From Candidatus Pantoea bituminis (GTDB lineage Bacteria; Pseudomonadota; Gammaproteobacteria; Enterobacterales; Enterobacteriaceae), in assembly GCF_018842675.1 (NCBI RefSeq), contig NZ_JAGTWO010000005.1, positions 62,001 through 126,000 of the forward strand: a stretch of DNA of 64,000 nt, given 5' to 3'. The translations under genes were made by a program, and so were the position numbers. Below, in pieces: positions 34,683 through 43,920 of this stretch (the stretch's first letter is position 1; the number at the start of each line of letters is the position of its first letter). The notes below the pieces were generated by a model. The model worked only from the letters and a program-made list of their open reading frames with translations, had not been told where the DNA came from and searched no databases.

Positions 34683-36317
34683 ATGAAGACGTTATTACCG
34701 ATTTCGCCATTATCGCGCGCTTTGGCCTTTGCCTTACTCGCCGGGAGTTTTGCCAGCCATGCCGCTGAGACGCCGGTTAAAGGCGGAACGCTGATCTATC
34801 TTGAACAGCAGGCGCATACTAATCTTTATCCACCCGCAGGTGGGTTTTATCCCAATGGCGGCATACTGAATCAAATTACCGATAAACTGACCTGGCAGAA
34901 TCCAAAGACGTTGCAGGTTGAACCCTGGATTGCAGAAAGCTGGACCACCAATGAAAATAAAACCGAATACACCTTTAAATTAAAATCGGGTGTCACCTTT
35001 TCTGATGGCACACCATTAGATGCCAATGCCGTGGCTAAAAACTTCGATACTTACGGATTAGGAAATAAAGCTCAACGCCTGCCGGTTTCAGAGGTGATTA
35101 ATAATTACGATCGCAGTGAAGTCATTGATCCACTCACGGTGAAGTTTTATTTCAAAAAACCGTCACCGGGCTTTTTACAAGGCACCGCAACCATTGGTTC
35201 CGGGCTGGTATCGCTAAGCACGCTGGCGCGTAATTTTGATCAACTGGGTGATGCGCGCAATATCATTGGTTCTGGTCCTTTTGTGGTCAGCGCTGAAAAG
35301 TTAGGACGCGAAGTCGATTTAACCGCCCGTAAAGCGTATGACTGGGGCCCGAAAAATGGTCAGCAGCAAGGCCCGGCGAATCTCGACGGCATTAAAGTGA
35401 TCGTGACCCCGGAAGACAGTGTGCGTATTGGCGCATTGCTGGCGGGTCAGGCAGATTTTATTCGTCAGGTACAGGCTTACGATGAGAAGCAGGCCAAAGA
35501 CCAAAACTTTCCTATTTATGCCGCACCCACGCGTGGGGTAAATGACAGCATCAGTTTCCGTCCAGATAACCCATTGGTCAGCGATATTCGCGTACGTCAG
35601 GCGCTGCTGCATGCCACTCACTCGAAACAGGTGGTTGAAACGCTGTTCTCACCAAACTATCCGCAAGCAACATCGGTGATTGCTACCACTGCCGCTGGTT
35701 ACGTTAATTTGGCTGACAAGCTCACCTTCGATCAGGCAAAAGCCAAAAGTCTGCTGGATGAAGCGGGTTGGAAAGCGGGTGCCGATGGCATTCGTGAAAA
35801 GCAGGGACAACGTCTGGCGCTGACCGTGTATGAATCACTGCCGCAGCCGCAGAACAAAGAGGTGCTTCAGCTCATTGCACAGCAGTGGCGTCAGGTTGGC
35901 GTGGCGTTAACGGTAAAAGCCGGTGATGCAGGCAGTAAAACCATCGACAGCCTCGACCCGCAGAAAACACCGCTGAATGTCACCGAAGTCGGCCGCGCCG
36001 ACCCTGATGTGATTAAAAGCAGTTTCTATTTTGCTAACCGCGATGCGCTGCTGCAAAAAGGCGGCTCCAGCGACAAGGTGAAAAACTTCCGTGACGCCAA
36101 GCTGAATCAACTACTGGTGGATATTTCCGCTGAAGTTGATCCGGCTAAACGCCTGCAATTAACCGGCGACGTGCAGCGCTATTTGCTGGACCAGGCCTAC
36201 GTGATCCCGGTGTTTGAAGAGCCGCAAGTCTTTGCGGGTGCGCCCTGGTTAAAAGGCGTAAATTTCGAAGCCGTTGGCCGTCCAGCGCTGTATGGCGCAT
36301 GGCTGGAAAAACATTAA
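34683..36317 (+). CDS. Peptide/opine-type ABC substrate-binding protein (SBP family 5)
   Basis: 544 residues from the ATG at 34683 (SD AAGGA); an upstream in-frame extension lacks an SD. Signal peptide cleaves near residue 29 (LLAGSFASHA-A). SBP_bac_5 features: GGTLIYLEQQAHTNLYPPAG, ITDKLTWQNPKTLQVEPWIAESW, FKLKSGVTFSDGTPLDANAV, and the C-terminal LDQAYVIPVFEEPQVF. Similar to the KPN_01854-type binding protein that accompanies a luciferase-like monooxygenase and CMD proteins. The ligand is unknown; a sulfonate, thioether or opine-like compound is suggested by context. Confidence 0.87.
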   Translation: MKTLLPISPLSRALAFALLAGSFASHAAETPVKGGTLIYLEQQAHTNLYPPAGGFYPNGGILNQITDKLTWQNPKTLQVEPWIAESWTTNENKTEYTFKLKSGVTFSDGTPLDANAVAKNFDTYGLGNKAQRLPVSEVINNYDRSEVIDPLTVKFYFKKPSPGFLQGTATIGSGLVSLSTLARNFDQLGDARNIIGSGPFVVSAEKLGREVDLTARKAYDWGPKNGQQQGPANLDGIKVIVTPEDSVRIGALLAGQADFIRQVQAYDEKQAKDQNFPIYAAPTRGVNDSISFRPDNPLVSDIRVRQALLHATHSKQVVETLFSPNYPQATSVIATTAAGYVNLADKLTFDQAKAKSLLDEAGWKAGADGIREKQGQRLALTVYESLPQPQNKEVLQLIAQQWRQVGVALTVKAGDAGSKTIDSLDPQKTPLNVTEVGRADPDVIKSSFYFANRDALLQKGGSSDKVKNFRDAKLNQLLVDISAEVDPAKRLQLTGDVQRYLLDQAYVIPVFEEPQVFAGAPWLKGVNFEAVGRPALYGAWLEKH

Positions 36318-36327
36318 GTTGAGGTGA

Positions 36328-37272
36328 ATGATGCGACGTTATCTGCTGCATCGGGTTGGGCTTGGGCTGCTGGTGTTATGGGCCGCCTTCACCCTCTCTT
36401 TCGTGCTGTTGCAGGTGCTGCCGGGCGACGCGATTTTGATTAAATTTCAAAATCCCGATCTTGGCCTCAGCCCACAACAGATCGCGGAGATGCGCGAGGC
36501 GTATGGTGCCGACAACCCGTTGTGGCAGCAATATCTGCATACGCTGGTCGCCATGCTGCACGGTGATTTTGGCTATTCCGTGCAGGCGGGCGTGCCGGTC
36601 AGCGATCAGCTAACCAGCAATCTGCCCGGCACATTACGCCTGGCGCTGTGTGGCTTTTTGCTGGCGATGGGTCTGGCATTCGTGCTCGCGGCGTTGTCAC
36701 GTTTTCCGGCGTTACGCAGCCTGCGCAATCTGTTGCAATCGCTGCCTGCGCTGTTCATTTCAGTGCCAACCTTTTGGCTCGGCATTGCCCTGATTCAGCT
36801 GTTCTCTTTCCAGCTGCGTTGGATTCCGGTGATCAATCCGTCGCCGTGGCAGGGCTTGATCCTGCCGATTATCACTGTGGCCATTCCGATCTCGGCCCCT
36901 TTGGCACAAATTCTATTACGCAGCATTGACGATGTGGCGACGCGTCCGTTTGTCGCGGTGGCTCGCGCTAAAGGGGCCAGTGAAAGTTATGTGCTGTGGC
37001 GCCATGTGTTACGTAACGCCATGCTACCAGTGCTCAACGTGGCCGGTTTGCTGTTAGGCGAGCTGATCGCAGGTGCGCTGATTACTGAAACCGTGTTTGG
37101 TCTGGGTGGCTTGGGCCAACTGACGCAGCAGGCTGTGAATAATCAGGATGTGGCAGTATTGCAAGCCGTGGTGATGATTTCAGCGCTGGGATTTGTCGTG
37201 ATTAACCTGCTGGTCGATCTGCTGATGCCGCTGCTGGATCCCCGGTTACAAACAGTGGGAGGTGCAGCATGA
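36328..37272 (+). CDS. ABC transporter permease (DppB-like)
   Basis: 314 residues, about six membrane segments, first at residues 9-31. DppB family features: LPGDAILIKFQ near residue 33, HGDFGYSVQAGVPVSD, and the EAA region VARAKGASESYVLWRHVLRNAMLPV (about 211-235). Starts at 36328 or 36331 behind SD GAGGTG. Overlaps the next gene by 4 nt. Confidence 0.88.
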   Translation: MMRRYLLHRVGLGLLVLWAAFTLSFVLLQVLPGDAILIKFQNPDLGLSPQQIAEMREAYGADNPLWQQYLHTLVAMLHGDFGYSVQAGVPVSDQLTSNLPGTLRLALCGFLLAMGLAFVLAALSRFPALRSLRNLLQSLPALFISVPTFWLGIALIQLFSFQLRWIPVINPSPWQGLILPIITVAIPISAPLAQILLRSIDDVATRPFVAVARAKGASESYVLWRHVLRNAMLPVLNVAGLLLGELIAGALITETVFGLGGLGQLTQQAVNNQDVAVLQAVVMISALGFVVINLLVDLLMPLLDPRLQTVGGAA

Positions 37273-38123
37273 GTCTGGTCGATTACGCCAGCGCACGTCA
37301 AAAAACGGCGGCCACACCTCGCCGCAGTTTCTCTGTGCAACCCGGTTTATGGCTGGCCTGGTTAGTAATGATTGCTGCGCTGCTGGCCGCCGTGGCGCCA
37401 GGACTGTTCACTGACTACAGCGCAACCGACGGTGTTGCCGGTGCGCAACGTTTAGCCCCACAACTTGGACACTGGCTCGGCACCGATCAACTCGGACGCG
37501 ACCTTTATGCACGCATTATCTACGGCGCATCACATTCACTTTCCGCGGCACTGATTGCGGTAGCGATGGGATTGATCGTGGGAACCGCGTTAGGCGTGCT
37601 GGCAGGTTCAATCGGCGGCAGAACCGAATCCTGGCTAATGCGCGCTGTGGATGTGCTGCTCTCAATTCCGTCACTTTTATTGTCATTAAGCGTGTTGATT
37701 CTCATGGGTTTCGGCACCTTGCACGCCGCACTGGCAGTCGGCGTTGCGTCTATTGCCAGTTTTTCCCGCCTGGCACGCGGTGAAGTCGTGCGCATTCGTC
37801 ACAGCGAATACGTTGAAGCCGCCTTTGGTAGCGGCGGACGCTTCTCTACGGTGCTGTGGCGTCACATTTTACCTAACGCGCTAACGCCGGTTATCGCCTA
37901 CGCCGCGTTGCAGTTTGGTCAGGCCATTCTGGCGCTCTCGACGCTGAGCTTTCTCGGTTACGGCACGCCACCGCCCGCGCCTGAGTGGGGATTATTGATT
38001 GCCGAAGGTCGAAACTATCTGGCAACCGCATGGTGGCTAACCACCTTTCCCGGCGTGGTGGTGATAGCCGTGGTGCTGTCAGCGAATCGCATCAGCCAGC
38101 AACTGTCAGGAGTCCGCCGATGA
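37269..38123 (+). CDS. ABC transporter permease (DppC-like)
   Basis: 284 residues. N-terminal membrane segment (about 26-46), LGTDQLGRDLYARIIYGASHSL, the classic DppC block, then EAA region EYVEAAFGSGGRFSTVLWRHILPNAL (about 179-204) and LSFLGYGTPPPAPEWG. Coupled by ATGA overlaps at both ends. Confidence 0.88.
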   Translation: MSLVDYASARQKTAATPRRSFSVQPGLWLAWLVMIAALLAAVAPGLFTDYSATDGVAGAQRLAPQLGHWLGTDQLGRDLYARIIYGASHSLSAALIAVAMGLIVGTALGVLAGSIGGRTESWLMRAVDVLLSIPSLLLSLSVLILMGFGTLHAALAVGVASIASFSRLARGEVVRIRHSEYVEAAFGSGGRFSTVLWRHILPNALTPVIAYAALQFGQAILALSTLSFLGYGTPPPAPEWGLLIAEGRNYLATAWWLTTFPGVVVIAVVLSANRISQQLSGVRR

Positions 38124-39727
38124 GCACGTTATTAAAGGTCGACAATCTCAGCCTGAGTTATCGCAGCGCCAACGCCTGGCAACAGGTGGTGCACAACGTC
38201 AGCTTTGAACTGAAAGCAGGTGAAATAGTGGCGCTGGTGGGTGAATCAGGTTCGGGCAAAACCACCACCGCGCAGGCGATTATTGGTTTGATGGCGGAAA
38301 ATGGCCGCCGCGATAACGGCAGGATCTTGCTCAATGATGAGGAGATCAGCCAATGGTCGCAAAAGCGTTTTGATTCGCTGCGCGGCGCGCGCATTAGCCT
38401 GGTGCCGCAGGATCCGGGCAATTCCCTGAATCCGGTAAAAACCATTGGCGAACAAGTGGCAGAAATCTTGCGTCTGCATCTCAACCTTAGCCGTTCTCAG
38501 CGGCAACAGCGGGTGATTGACCTGCTCACACGGGTGGGATTAAGTCATCCTGAACAGCGTGTTAATCACTATCCGCACCAGCTTTCTGGTGGTATGAAGC
38601 AGCGCGTGCTGATCGCTATCGCCCTGGCCTTGCAGCCGGACATCATCATTGCCGACGAGCCCACCAGCGCTCTGGATGTCACGGTGCAGAAACGCATTCT
38701 CGATCTGCTGGATACGCTACGTCGTGAATCGGGCACGGCGGTGTTATTTGTCACCCATGATTTAGCACTGGCCGCCGAACGTGCCGATCGCATTATTGTG
38801 TTTCGTCACGGCGAGATTCAGGAAGCGGGCGTAACCGCAGACGTGATCACTACACCGAAGCATCCGTACACGCGGCAATTGCTGACCGATGCCGCACCGC
38901 GCCCGCGCCAGCCTTACTCTGCGGCTCGCTTTTCTGCCCCGGCTATTCAGGCAACGGCCATTAATAAAAGCTTTAGGCTGAGCAAACAACAGCGCTTGCA
39001 GGCGTTGAAGGATGTGACTTTTCAGGTGCAGCGCGGCACCACACATGCATTGGTGGGTGAATCTGGCTCCGGCAAAACCACGCTGGCGCGCATTCTGCTC
39101 GGCTTTGAGCAGCCCGACAGCGGCAGCGTGAAGCTGGATGGCATCGTCGTCAACGGCATGAAGGGCGAAGCGCTACGCCAGTTGCGCCGAAAAATTCAGT
39201 TTGTTTATCAAAACCCGTTTGCCTCACTCGATCCGCGCCAGACGCTGTTTGAGATCATTGAAGAACCGCTGCTCAACTTTGAAAAGTTGAGTCGTGCAGA
39301 ACGTCGCCTGCGGGTTGAAGCGGTAACTGCACGTGTGGCTTTGCCGCTGGCGTTTTTATCTCGTCGCGCCCGCGAGCTTTCCGGCGGTCAGCGACAGCGT
39401 GTCGCACTGGCGCGAGCATTAATATTACAACCCTCGATTCTGGTGCTTGATGAAGCCACCTCCGCACTGGATGTCACCGTGCAGGCGCAAATTCTGACGC
39501 TGTTGCAGCAGCTACAGGCTGAGCAAGGCTTGACCTATCTGTTTATCACCCACGATTTAATGACAGTGCGGCAAATAGCCGACAGCGTCACGGTATTAAA
39601 AGCGGGAGAAGTGGTTGAGCGTGGTGACGTTGTCACGATATTTGAATCACCGCAACACGCCTATACCCAAGAATTGATCGCGGCTATTCCCCCGCTTTAC
39701 CCGACTCACCAAGAGGAACCTGCATGA
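38120..39727 (+). CDS. Fused double ABC ATPase (DppD-DppF type)
   Basis: 535 residues from the ATG at 38120 (ATGA overlap). Two complete nucleotide-binding domains in tandem. Domain 1: Walker A GESGSGKTTTAQ, signature LSGGMKQRVLIAIAL, Walker [16 protein letters not shown]-loop VTHDL. Domain 2: Walker A GESGSGKTTLAR, signature LSGGQRQRVALARAL, Walker B ILVLDEATSALDVT, H-loop ITHDL. The C-terminal oligopeptide-type tail (AYTQELIAAIPP) is kept after domain 2. One polypeptide thus supplies both ATPase sites for the DppB/DppC pair. Confidence 0.9.
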   Translation: MSTLLKVDNLSLSYRSANAWQQVVHNVSFELKAGEIVALVGESGSGKTTTAQAIIGLMAENGRRDNGRILLNDEEISQWSQKRFDSLRGARISLVPQDPGNSLNPVKTIGEQVAEILRLHLNLSRSQRQQRVIDLLTRVGLSHPEQRVNHYPHQLSGGMKQRVLIAIALALQPDIIIADEPTSALDVTVQKRILDLLDTLRRESGTAVLFVTHDLALAAERADRIIVFRHGEIQEAGVTADVITTPKHPYTRQLLTDAAPRPRQPYSAARFSAPAIQATAINKSFRLSKQQRLQALKDVTFQVQRGTTHALVGESGSGKTTLARILLGFEQPDSGSVKLDGIVVNGMKGEALRQLRRKIQFVYQNPFASLDPRQTLFEIIEEPLLNFEKLSRAERRLRVEAVTARVALPLAFLSRRARELSGGQRQRVALARALILQPSILVLDEATSALDVTVQAQILTLLQQLQAEQGLTYLFITHDLMTVRQIADSVTVLKAGEVVERGDVVTIFESPQHAYTQELIAAIPPLYPTHQEEPA

Positions 39728-40713
39728 ATATCGGCTTTTTTACTCGCCTACTGGATAACGTCCCGGCGAAAGAGCGCTATCGGCTGGCGACAGAGCAGAT
39801 TCAGCACGCTGAGCGACTGGGTTTCGACGGAGCGTGGATTGCACAGCACCATTTTCATGAACAGGAAGGCGGCTTGCCGGCACCGCTGCTGTTTTTGGCG
39901 CATGTTGCTGCCCATACGCGCTCCATCCGCCTGGGCACCGCGATCATTACGCTGCCAATGGAAAACGCGTTACGCGTAGCGGAAGATGCCGCCGTATTGG
40001 ATTTGCTGGCCGATGGACGACTGGAAATCGGACTAGGTTCAGGCGGTACGCCAAATTCGTTTTTACCGTTTGGCCTGACGTTTGCCGATCGCAGCGGCGC
40101 ATTCAACGACAATTTGCACACCCTGATCAGCGCCTGGCGCGGTGATTCGCTAAGCCATCCGGATAACCACCTTTATCCGGCGGCCCCACAACTGGCCGAA
40201 CGGGTATGGATTGCCACCTTCTCGGTTGAAGGTGCGATTCGTGCCGCCCAGGCGGGACACGGCTTGATGTTATCCCGCACTCAGCCGCGTCCCGCTGGAC
40301 AACCTGAATTGCCGCTGGACGCCATTCAAAATCCGATTATTGACGCTTATCTGGCGGCGCTGCCAACCCCTGTAGCACCACGCATTCTGGCTTCGCGAAC
40401 GGCCTTCGTCGCCGATTCCACTGATTATGCGCGGCGCATCGCCGAGCCGGGCATTCGTCAGCAAGCGGCGCACTATCTCGCCAGCGGCCATACGCTGCGT
40501 GGCGAAAGTTTCAGCGATTTACTGACGCAGTTTGATGCGCACGTTGGCGACGCCAGTGACGTTCTGGCTTCACTGGCGCAAGACAGCGTTTTGTCGCGAG
40601 TTACTGATATTTCGTTTCAGGTGCATTCCGTTGAGCCTTCACACAGCGACACGCTGCGCTCAATCGAACTGATCGCTGAAACCATTGCACCCGCGCTCAA
40701 AGCGGCGGGTTAA
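39724..40713 (+). CDS. Luciferase-like FMN-dependent monooxygenase (KPN_01858-type)
   Basis: 329 residues, LLM TIM barrel. N-terminus MNIGFFTRLLDNVPAKERYR, active-site segment GFDGAWIAQHHFHEQEGGLP, and RLGTAIITLPMENALRVAEDAAVLDLLADGRLE-like stretch split over residues 72-103, then LGSGGTPNSF. It overlaps the ATPase gene by 4 nt and is followed by the CMD-domain gene, a combination I recall as a recurring enterobacterial/rhizobial cluster. Substrate unknown; needs reduced FMN from outside the window. Confidence 0.83.
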   Translation: MNIGFFTRLLDNVPAKERYRLATEQIQHAERLGFDGAWIAQHHFHEQEGGLPAPLLFLAHVAAHTRSIRLGTAIITLPMENALRVAEDAAVLDLLADGRLEIGLGSGGTPNSFLPFGLTFADRSGAFNDNLHTLISAWRGDSLSHPDNHLYPAAPQLAERVWIATFSVEGAIRAAQAGHGLMLSRTQPRPAGQPELPLDAIQNPIIDAYLAALPTPVAPRILASRTAFVADSTDYARRIAEPGIRQQAAHYLASGHTLRGESFSDLLTQFDAHVGDASDVLASLAQDSVLSRVTDISFQVHSVEPSHSDTLRSIELIAETIAPALKAAG

Positions 40714-40734
40714 GCACGCTAACTGGAGAAGAAG

Positions 40735-41838
40735 ATGACTCAACCCAACGATTTATTGGCTGCACTGGCAGACATCGCTCCCGATTCTGAACTGGCGCAG
40801 GCACGTCAAACGCGTGACGCCGCTACACGACATGCGCAAGGCAGTTACGACGTGCTGTTTAGCCAGGCCGATGAAGACTTTCCCTTGGCGGAACGGTTCG
40901 CAATCGCGGCGCACGTGGCAGAATGGCACGCACAAGCGGGTTTGCAGGCGCATTACCGGCAGCAGGCAGAACCGCTGAGCGATAGCACACGCCATCAGGT
41001 TGCCCTGGCCTTTGCAAAGCGCTTGACCTTTGCGCCGGTTGAGGCCAAGCAAGAACATCTTACTGAACTTCAACAAGCTGGCTGGAGTGCACGCGGCATT
41101 GTGACGTTGTCACAGTTAATCGCTTTTATCAGCTTTCAAAGCCGTTTATTAGCAGGGTTATTACTGCTCCAGGGCCAGCAGCCAACGAGTGAGGGTCCGG
41201 CTGTAGTGGCGGGCCGCTGGCATGATGCGCCGCAGACCGCAAGCGGGAAAACCGCGTTGACCGCCTTTACACAGCACGCGCTGGGATGGGAACCCTGGCT
41301 GGCGGCAAAACCGCTGACCGAGTTTACGCCAGAAGAGCACGCCACGCTGGCGCGTTTTGGGCACACGGATTCCGACTATTTCCGCCTGCTGGCGCGCAAT
41401 CTGCCGCTGCTTGAGCAGCGAACCTTAACCGATAAAGGCATTTTCTATACCGCCGGTGGATTGCCGCGTGCCGAGCGTGAATTAGCCGCTGCGGTGGTGA
41501 GTAAAGTGAACGGCTGCATATTCTGCGCTTCCGTACATGCACGCAAAGCCAGCCAACTCTCGAAAGAGGATGCAGCGGTACAAAAGCTGCTGAATGTTTC
41601 ACCGGGTGCGGTGTTGTCGCATGGTCAATCTCCACGCTGGGCAGCGGTGATCGGCTTTTCAGCTTCTCTCTCCGTTACGCCACAGCAGGCATCATTGAAT
41701 CAGATCACCGTGCTACGCGAGCAAGGCCTGGACACGCTGGCTCTGCTCGATCTGATCCAATCCAGCGCCTTCTTCGCCTGGGCCAACCGCCTGATGCTCA
41801 CTCTGGGTGAACCTTTCCTGCCAACGTCTCAAGGATGA
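40735..41838 (+). CDS. Fused CMD/alkylhydroperoxidase-domain protein
   Basis: 367 residues with two carboxymuconolactone-decarboxylase/AhpD-like halves. Half 1 (about 1-160, FPLAERFAIAAHVAEWHAQ, SQLIAFISFQSRLLAG) lacks the CxxC pair and resembles the Avi_7170-type CMD protein. Half 2 (about 190-367) carries CIFCASVHARKA (about residues 261-272), the CxxC-x3-H redox motif of AhpD and Avi_7169-type peroxidases. A 26-residue linker joins them. AhpD-like proteins reduce peroxides through the Cys pair; next to a flavin monooxygenase this could remove hydroperoxide by-products. Fusion is my reading of two families usually encoded separately. Confidence 0.78.
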   Translation: MTQPNDLLAALADIAPDSELAQARQTRDAATRHAQGSYDVLFSQADEDFPLAERFAIAAHVAEWHAQAGLQAHYRQQAEPLSDSTRHQVALAFAKRLTFAPVEAKQEHLTELQQAGWSARGIVTLSQLIAFISFQSRLLAGLLLLQGQQPTSEGPAVVAGRWHDAPQTASGKTALTAFTQHALGWEPWLAAKPLTEFTPEEHATLARFGHTDSDYFRLLARNLPLLEQRTLTDKGIFYTAGGLPRAERELAAAVVSKVNGCIFCASVHARKASQLSKEDAAVQKLLNVSPGAVLSHGQSPRWAAVIGFSASLSVTPQQASLNQITVLREQGLDTLALLDLIQSSAFFAWANRLMLTLGEPFLPTSQG

Positions 41839-41840
41839 TC

Positions 41841-43019
41841 ATGACTACGCTTTTAACTGAACAACGTTCTACCTCATTATCAGCACAACAGCTTTCACAA
41901 CAGCGGGTGCAATGGCGGCGTGAGTTACATCAGCATCCTGAGTTGTCCAATCAGGAGTTTGCCACCACAGAACGTATTACGCGCTGGTTGAAGCAAGGTG
42001 ATATTCGTTTACTGCCGTTTGAGTTGAAAACCGGCGTGGTGGCTGAGATCGGCCAAGGCGAACCGTTAATTGCCCTGCGCGCTGATATCGATGCGCTGCC
42101 GATTGAAGAAGTCACCGGACAACCGTGGGCATCACAGCAACCTGGCGTTATGCATGCCTGTGGCCACGATCTGCATACTTCAGTGATGCTGGGTGTTGCC
42201 CATCAGCTCAAACAGCGCGAGGCTGAATTGCCGGGTCGGGTGCGCATTCTGTTTCAACCGGCTGAAGAGACGTTTGATGGCGCGAAGCAGCTGATTGACG
42301 CAGGCGCACTCGATGGCGTTCAGGCGATCTTTGGCATGCACAACGCACCAGATTTACCATTGGGTGTATTTCGCACGCGTCCCGGCGCGTTCTATGCCAA
42401 TGTCGATCGCTTTGTGATCCGCATTCATGGTAAAGGCGCACATGCCGCCCGACCACAGGAAGGCATCGATTCTATTGTGATTGCCAGCCACATTGTCACC
42501 GCTCTGCAAACGCTACCGAGTCGTGTATTCAGTTCGTTGGAATCGGTGGTGCTGAGCGTAACGCGCTTTACCGCCGGTAATACCTGGAACGTGCTGCCAC
42601 AAAGCGTTGAGCTGGAAGGTACCGTGCGCACCCACAACGCTGACATCCGTGCCCAGATCCCGCATAAGATCACCTCTCTGATTCAGGGAATCGCCGGCGG
42701 CTTTGGCGCACAGGCTGAGCTGGAGTGGATTGAAGGTCCACCCGCATTAATCAACACACCTGCTTGGGCAGACTTCGCTTTGGCGCTGGCGCAGGAAACC
42801 GGTTATCACGCTGAACGCGCTGAATCGCCGCAAATGGGTGGCGAGGACTTTGCTTTTTACCTGCAACAGCTACCTGGCGTTTTTGTCAGTATCGGCAGCG
42901 CCAGTGATTTTGGTTTGCACCATCCCGCTTTCGATCCTGATGAATCACTGATCGATGCAGCCGTTAACTATTTTAGTGCGCTGGCGCCGCGTGCTTTGCA
43001 GATTGTGGCGCAGCAATGA
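41841..43019 (+). CDS. M20-family amidohydrolase / deacetylase, paralogue 2
   Basis: 392 residues from the ATG at 41841: SD AAGGA (41831-41835) is correctly spaced for it but abuts the ATG at 41835. M20D motifs: MHACGHDLHTSVMLG, PAEETFDGAKQLID, GMHNAPDLPLG, HGKGAHAARPQEGIDSIV, GGEDFAFYLQQLPG and FGLHHPAF. Metal-dependent cleavage of an N-acyl amino acid is expected; in this operon it should act on the product of the luciferase-like enzyme or on the imported ligand. Closely similar to the enzyme at 32080-33234. Confidence 0.87.
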   Translation: MTTLLTEQRSTSLSAQQLSQQRVQWRRELHQHPELSNQEFATTERITRWLKQGDIRLLPFELKTGVVAEIGQGEPLIALRADIDALPIEEVTGQPWASQQPGVMHACGHDLHTSVMLGVAHQLKQREAELPGRVRILFQPAEETFDGAKQLIDAGALDGVQAIFGMHNAPDLPLGVFRTRPGAFYANVDRFVIRIHGKGAHAARPQEGIDSIVIASHIVTALQTLPSRVFSSLESVVLSVTRFTAGNTWNVLPQSVELEGTVRTHNADIRAQIPHKITSLIQGIAGGFGAQAELEWIEGPPALINTPAWADFALALAQETGYHAERAESPQMGGEDFAFYLQQLPGVFVSIGSASDFGLHHPAFDPDESLIDAAVNYFSALAPRALQIVAQQ

Positions 43020-43039
43020 CGAAAAGAAGGAGACGCTTA

Positions 43040-43888
43040 ATGTCTGTACCTGTTCCACAACCCGTTCTGGATCATGTGGTGATCAACGTTGCCGATCAGT
43101 TAGATGCGGTGAGTGCGCTTTATCGTCGCCTCGGTTTTCAGCTGACTGAACGCGGTCATCACTCGCTGGGTTCCAGTAATCACCTGGCGATATTCGGTGA
43201 AAACTACCTTGAGCTGCTGGGTTATGAGCAAGGTAACGCCCAGAAACGTGCCGATCTTTGGCAAGCACCGCCAGGTCTAAGTGGACTGGTGTGGAAAACA
43301 GACGATGCAGACAGCGAATTCCTGCATTTACAGCGTCAGGATTTAGACGGTGACGCGCCCGCCTCTTTTCATCGCCCTGTCGACTTACCCGATGGCACGG
43401 TTGGTGAGGCACAATTTCGCACCGTTCGCCTGCGCCCGTCGTTAATTCCCAACGGCCGTAGTTTCTTCTGTCAGCATTTGACGCCAGAAAACGTCTGGCA
43501 AAAGGAATGGCAGCAACATCCCAACGGCGTGCAGAACATCAGTGAGTTTGTGATCGTAGCGCAGGATCCGGCGCTGGCGGCGCAGGTTTACAGCCATCTG
43601 TTTGGTGCCGCACGCATTCTTGCCTGCCCTGAAGGGGCTTTTGTTTTGCGTGCTGGCGCAGCAACAGTTCGCTTCGCCTCGGCAGACTATGCAAAACGTC
43701 GCTTTCATTCTTTACCCGAAGATTATGACGGCAGTGCACGCATGGCGGCGCTGGGATTTAAAACAGAGGATTTGGCGAAGGTCAAAGCGGCGTTGCTGCT
43801 GGGCGATGTGAATTTCATTGAGGAAGAGGAGGCGATTGTGGTGGAAGCCTCGTCAGGTTTTCACCTAGCGCTGCGCTTTCATCTATAA
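43040..43888 (+). CDS. VOC-family / glyoxalase-like domain protein
   Basis: 282 residues from the ATG at 43040 (SD AAGGAG). The start LDHVVINVADQLDAVSALYRR is a VOC first strand-helix; a second VOC half begins near FVIVAQDPALAAQVYSHLFG (about residue 175). FGENYLELLGYEQGN and RPSLIPNGRSFFCQHLTPENVWQ match the Glyoxalase_3-like family. It may be a ring-opening or hydrolase-like metal enzyme, or a binding protein; function unknown. Last gene of the eight-gene plus-strand operon, followed by a strong bidirectional terminator. Confidence 0.75.
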   Translation: MSVPVPQPVLDHVVINVADQLDAVSALYRRLGFQLTERGHHSLGSSNHLAIFGENYLELLGYEQGNAQKRADLWQAPPGLSGLVWKTDDADSEFLHLQRQDLDGDAPASFHRPVDLPDGTVGEAQFRTVRLRPSLIPNGRSFFCQHLTPENVWQKEWQQHPNGVQNISEFVIVAQDPALAAQVYSHLFGAARILACPEGAFVLRAGAATVRFASADYAKRRFHSLPEDYDGSARMAALGFKTEDLAKVKAALLLGDVNFIEEEEAIVVEASSGFHLALRFHL

Positions 43889-43891
43889 CGT

Positions 43892-43920
43892 GCAGGGAAG
43901 GCTCAGCCTTCCCTGCTTTT
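43892..43920. terminator. Bidirectional terminator
   Basis: GCAGGGAAGGC (43892-43902), loop TCA, GCCTTCCCTGC (43906-43916) then TTTT. It separates the plus-strand operon from the converging ATPase gene. Confidence 0.92.
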
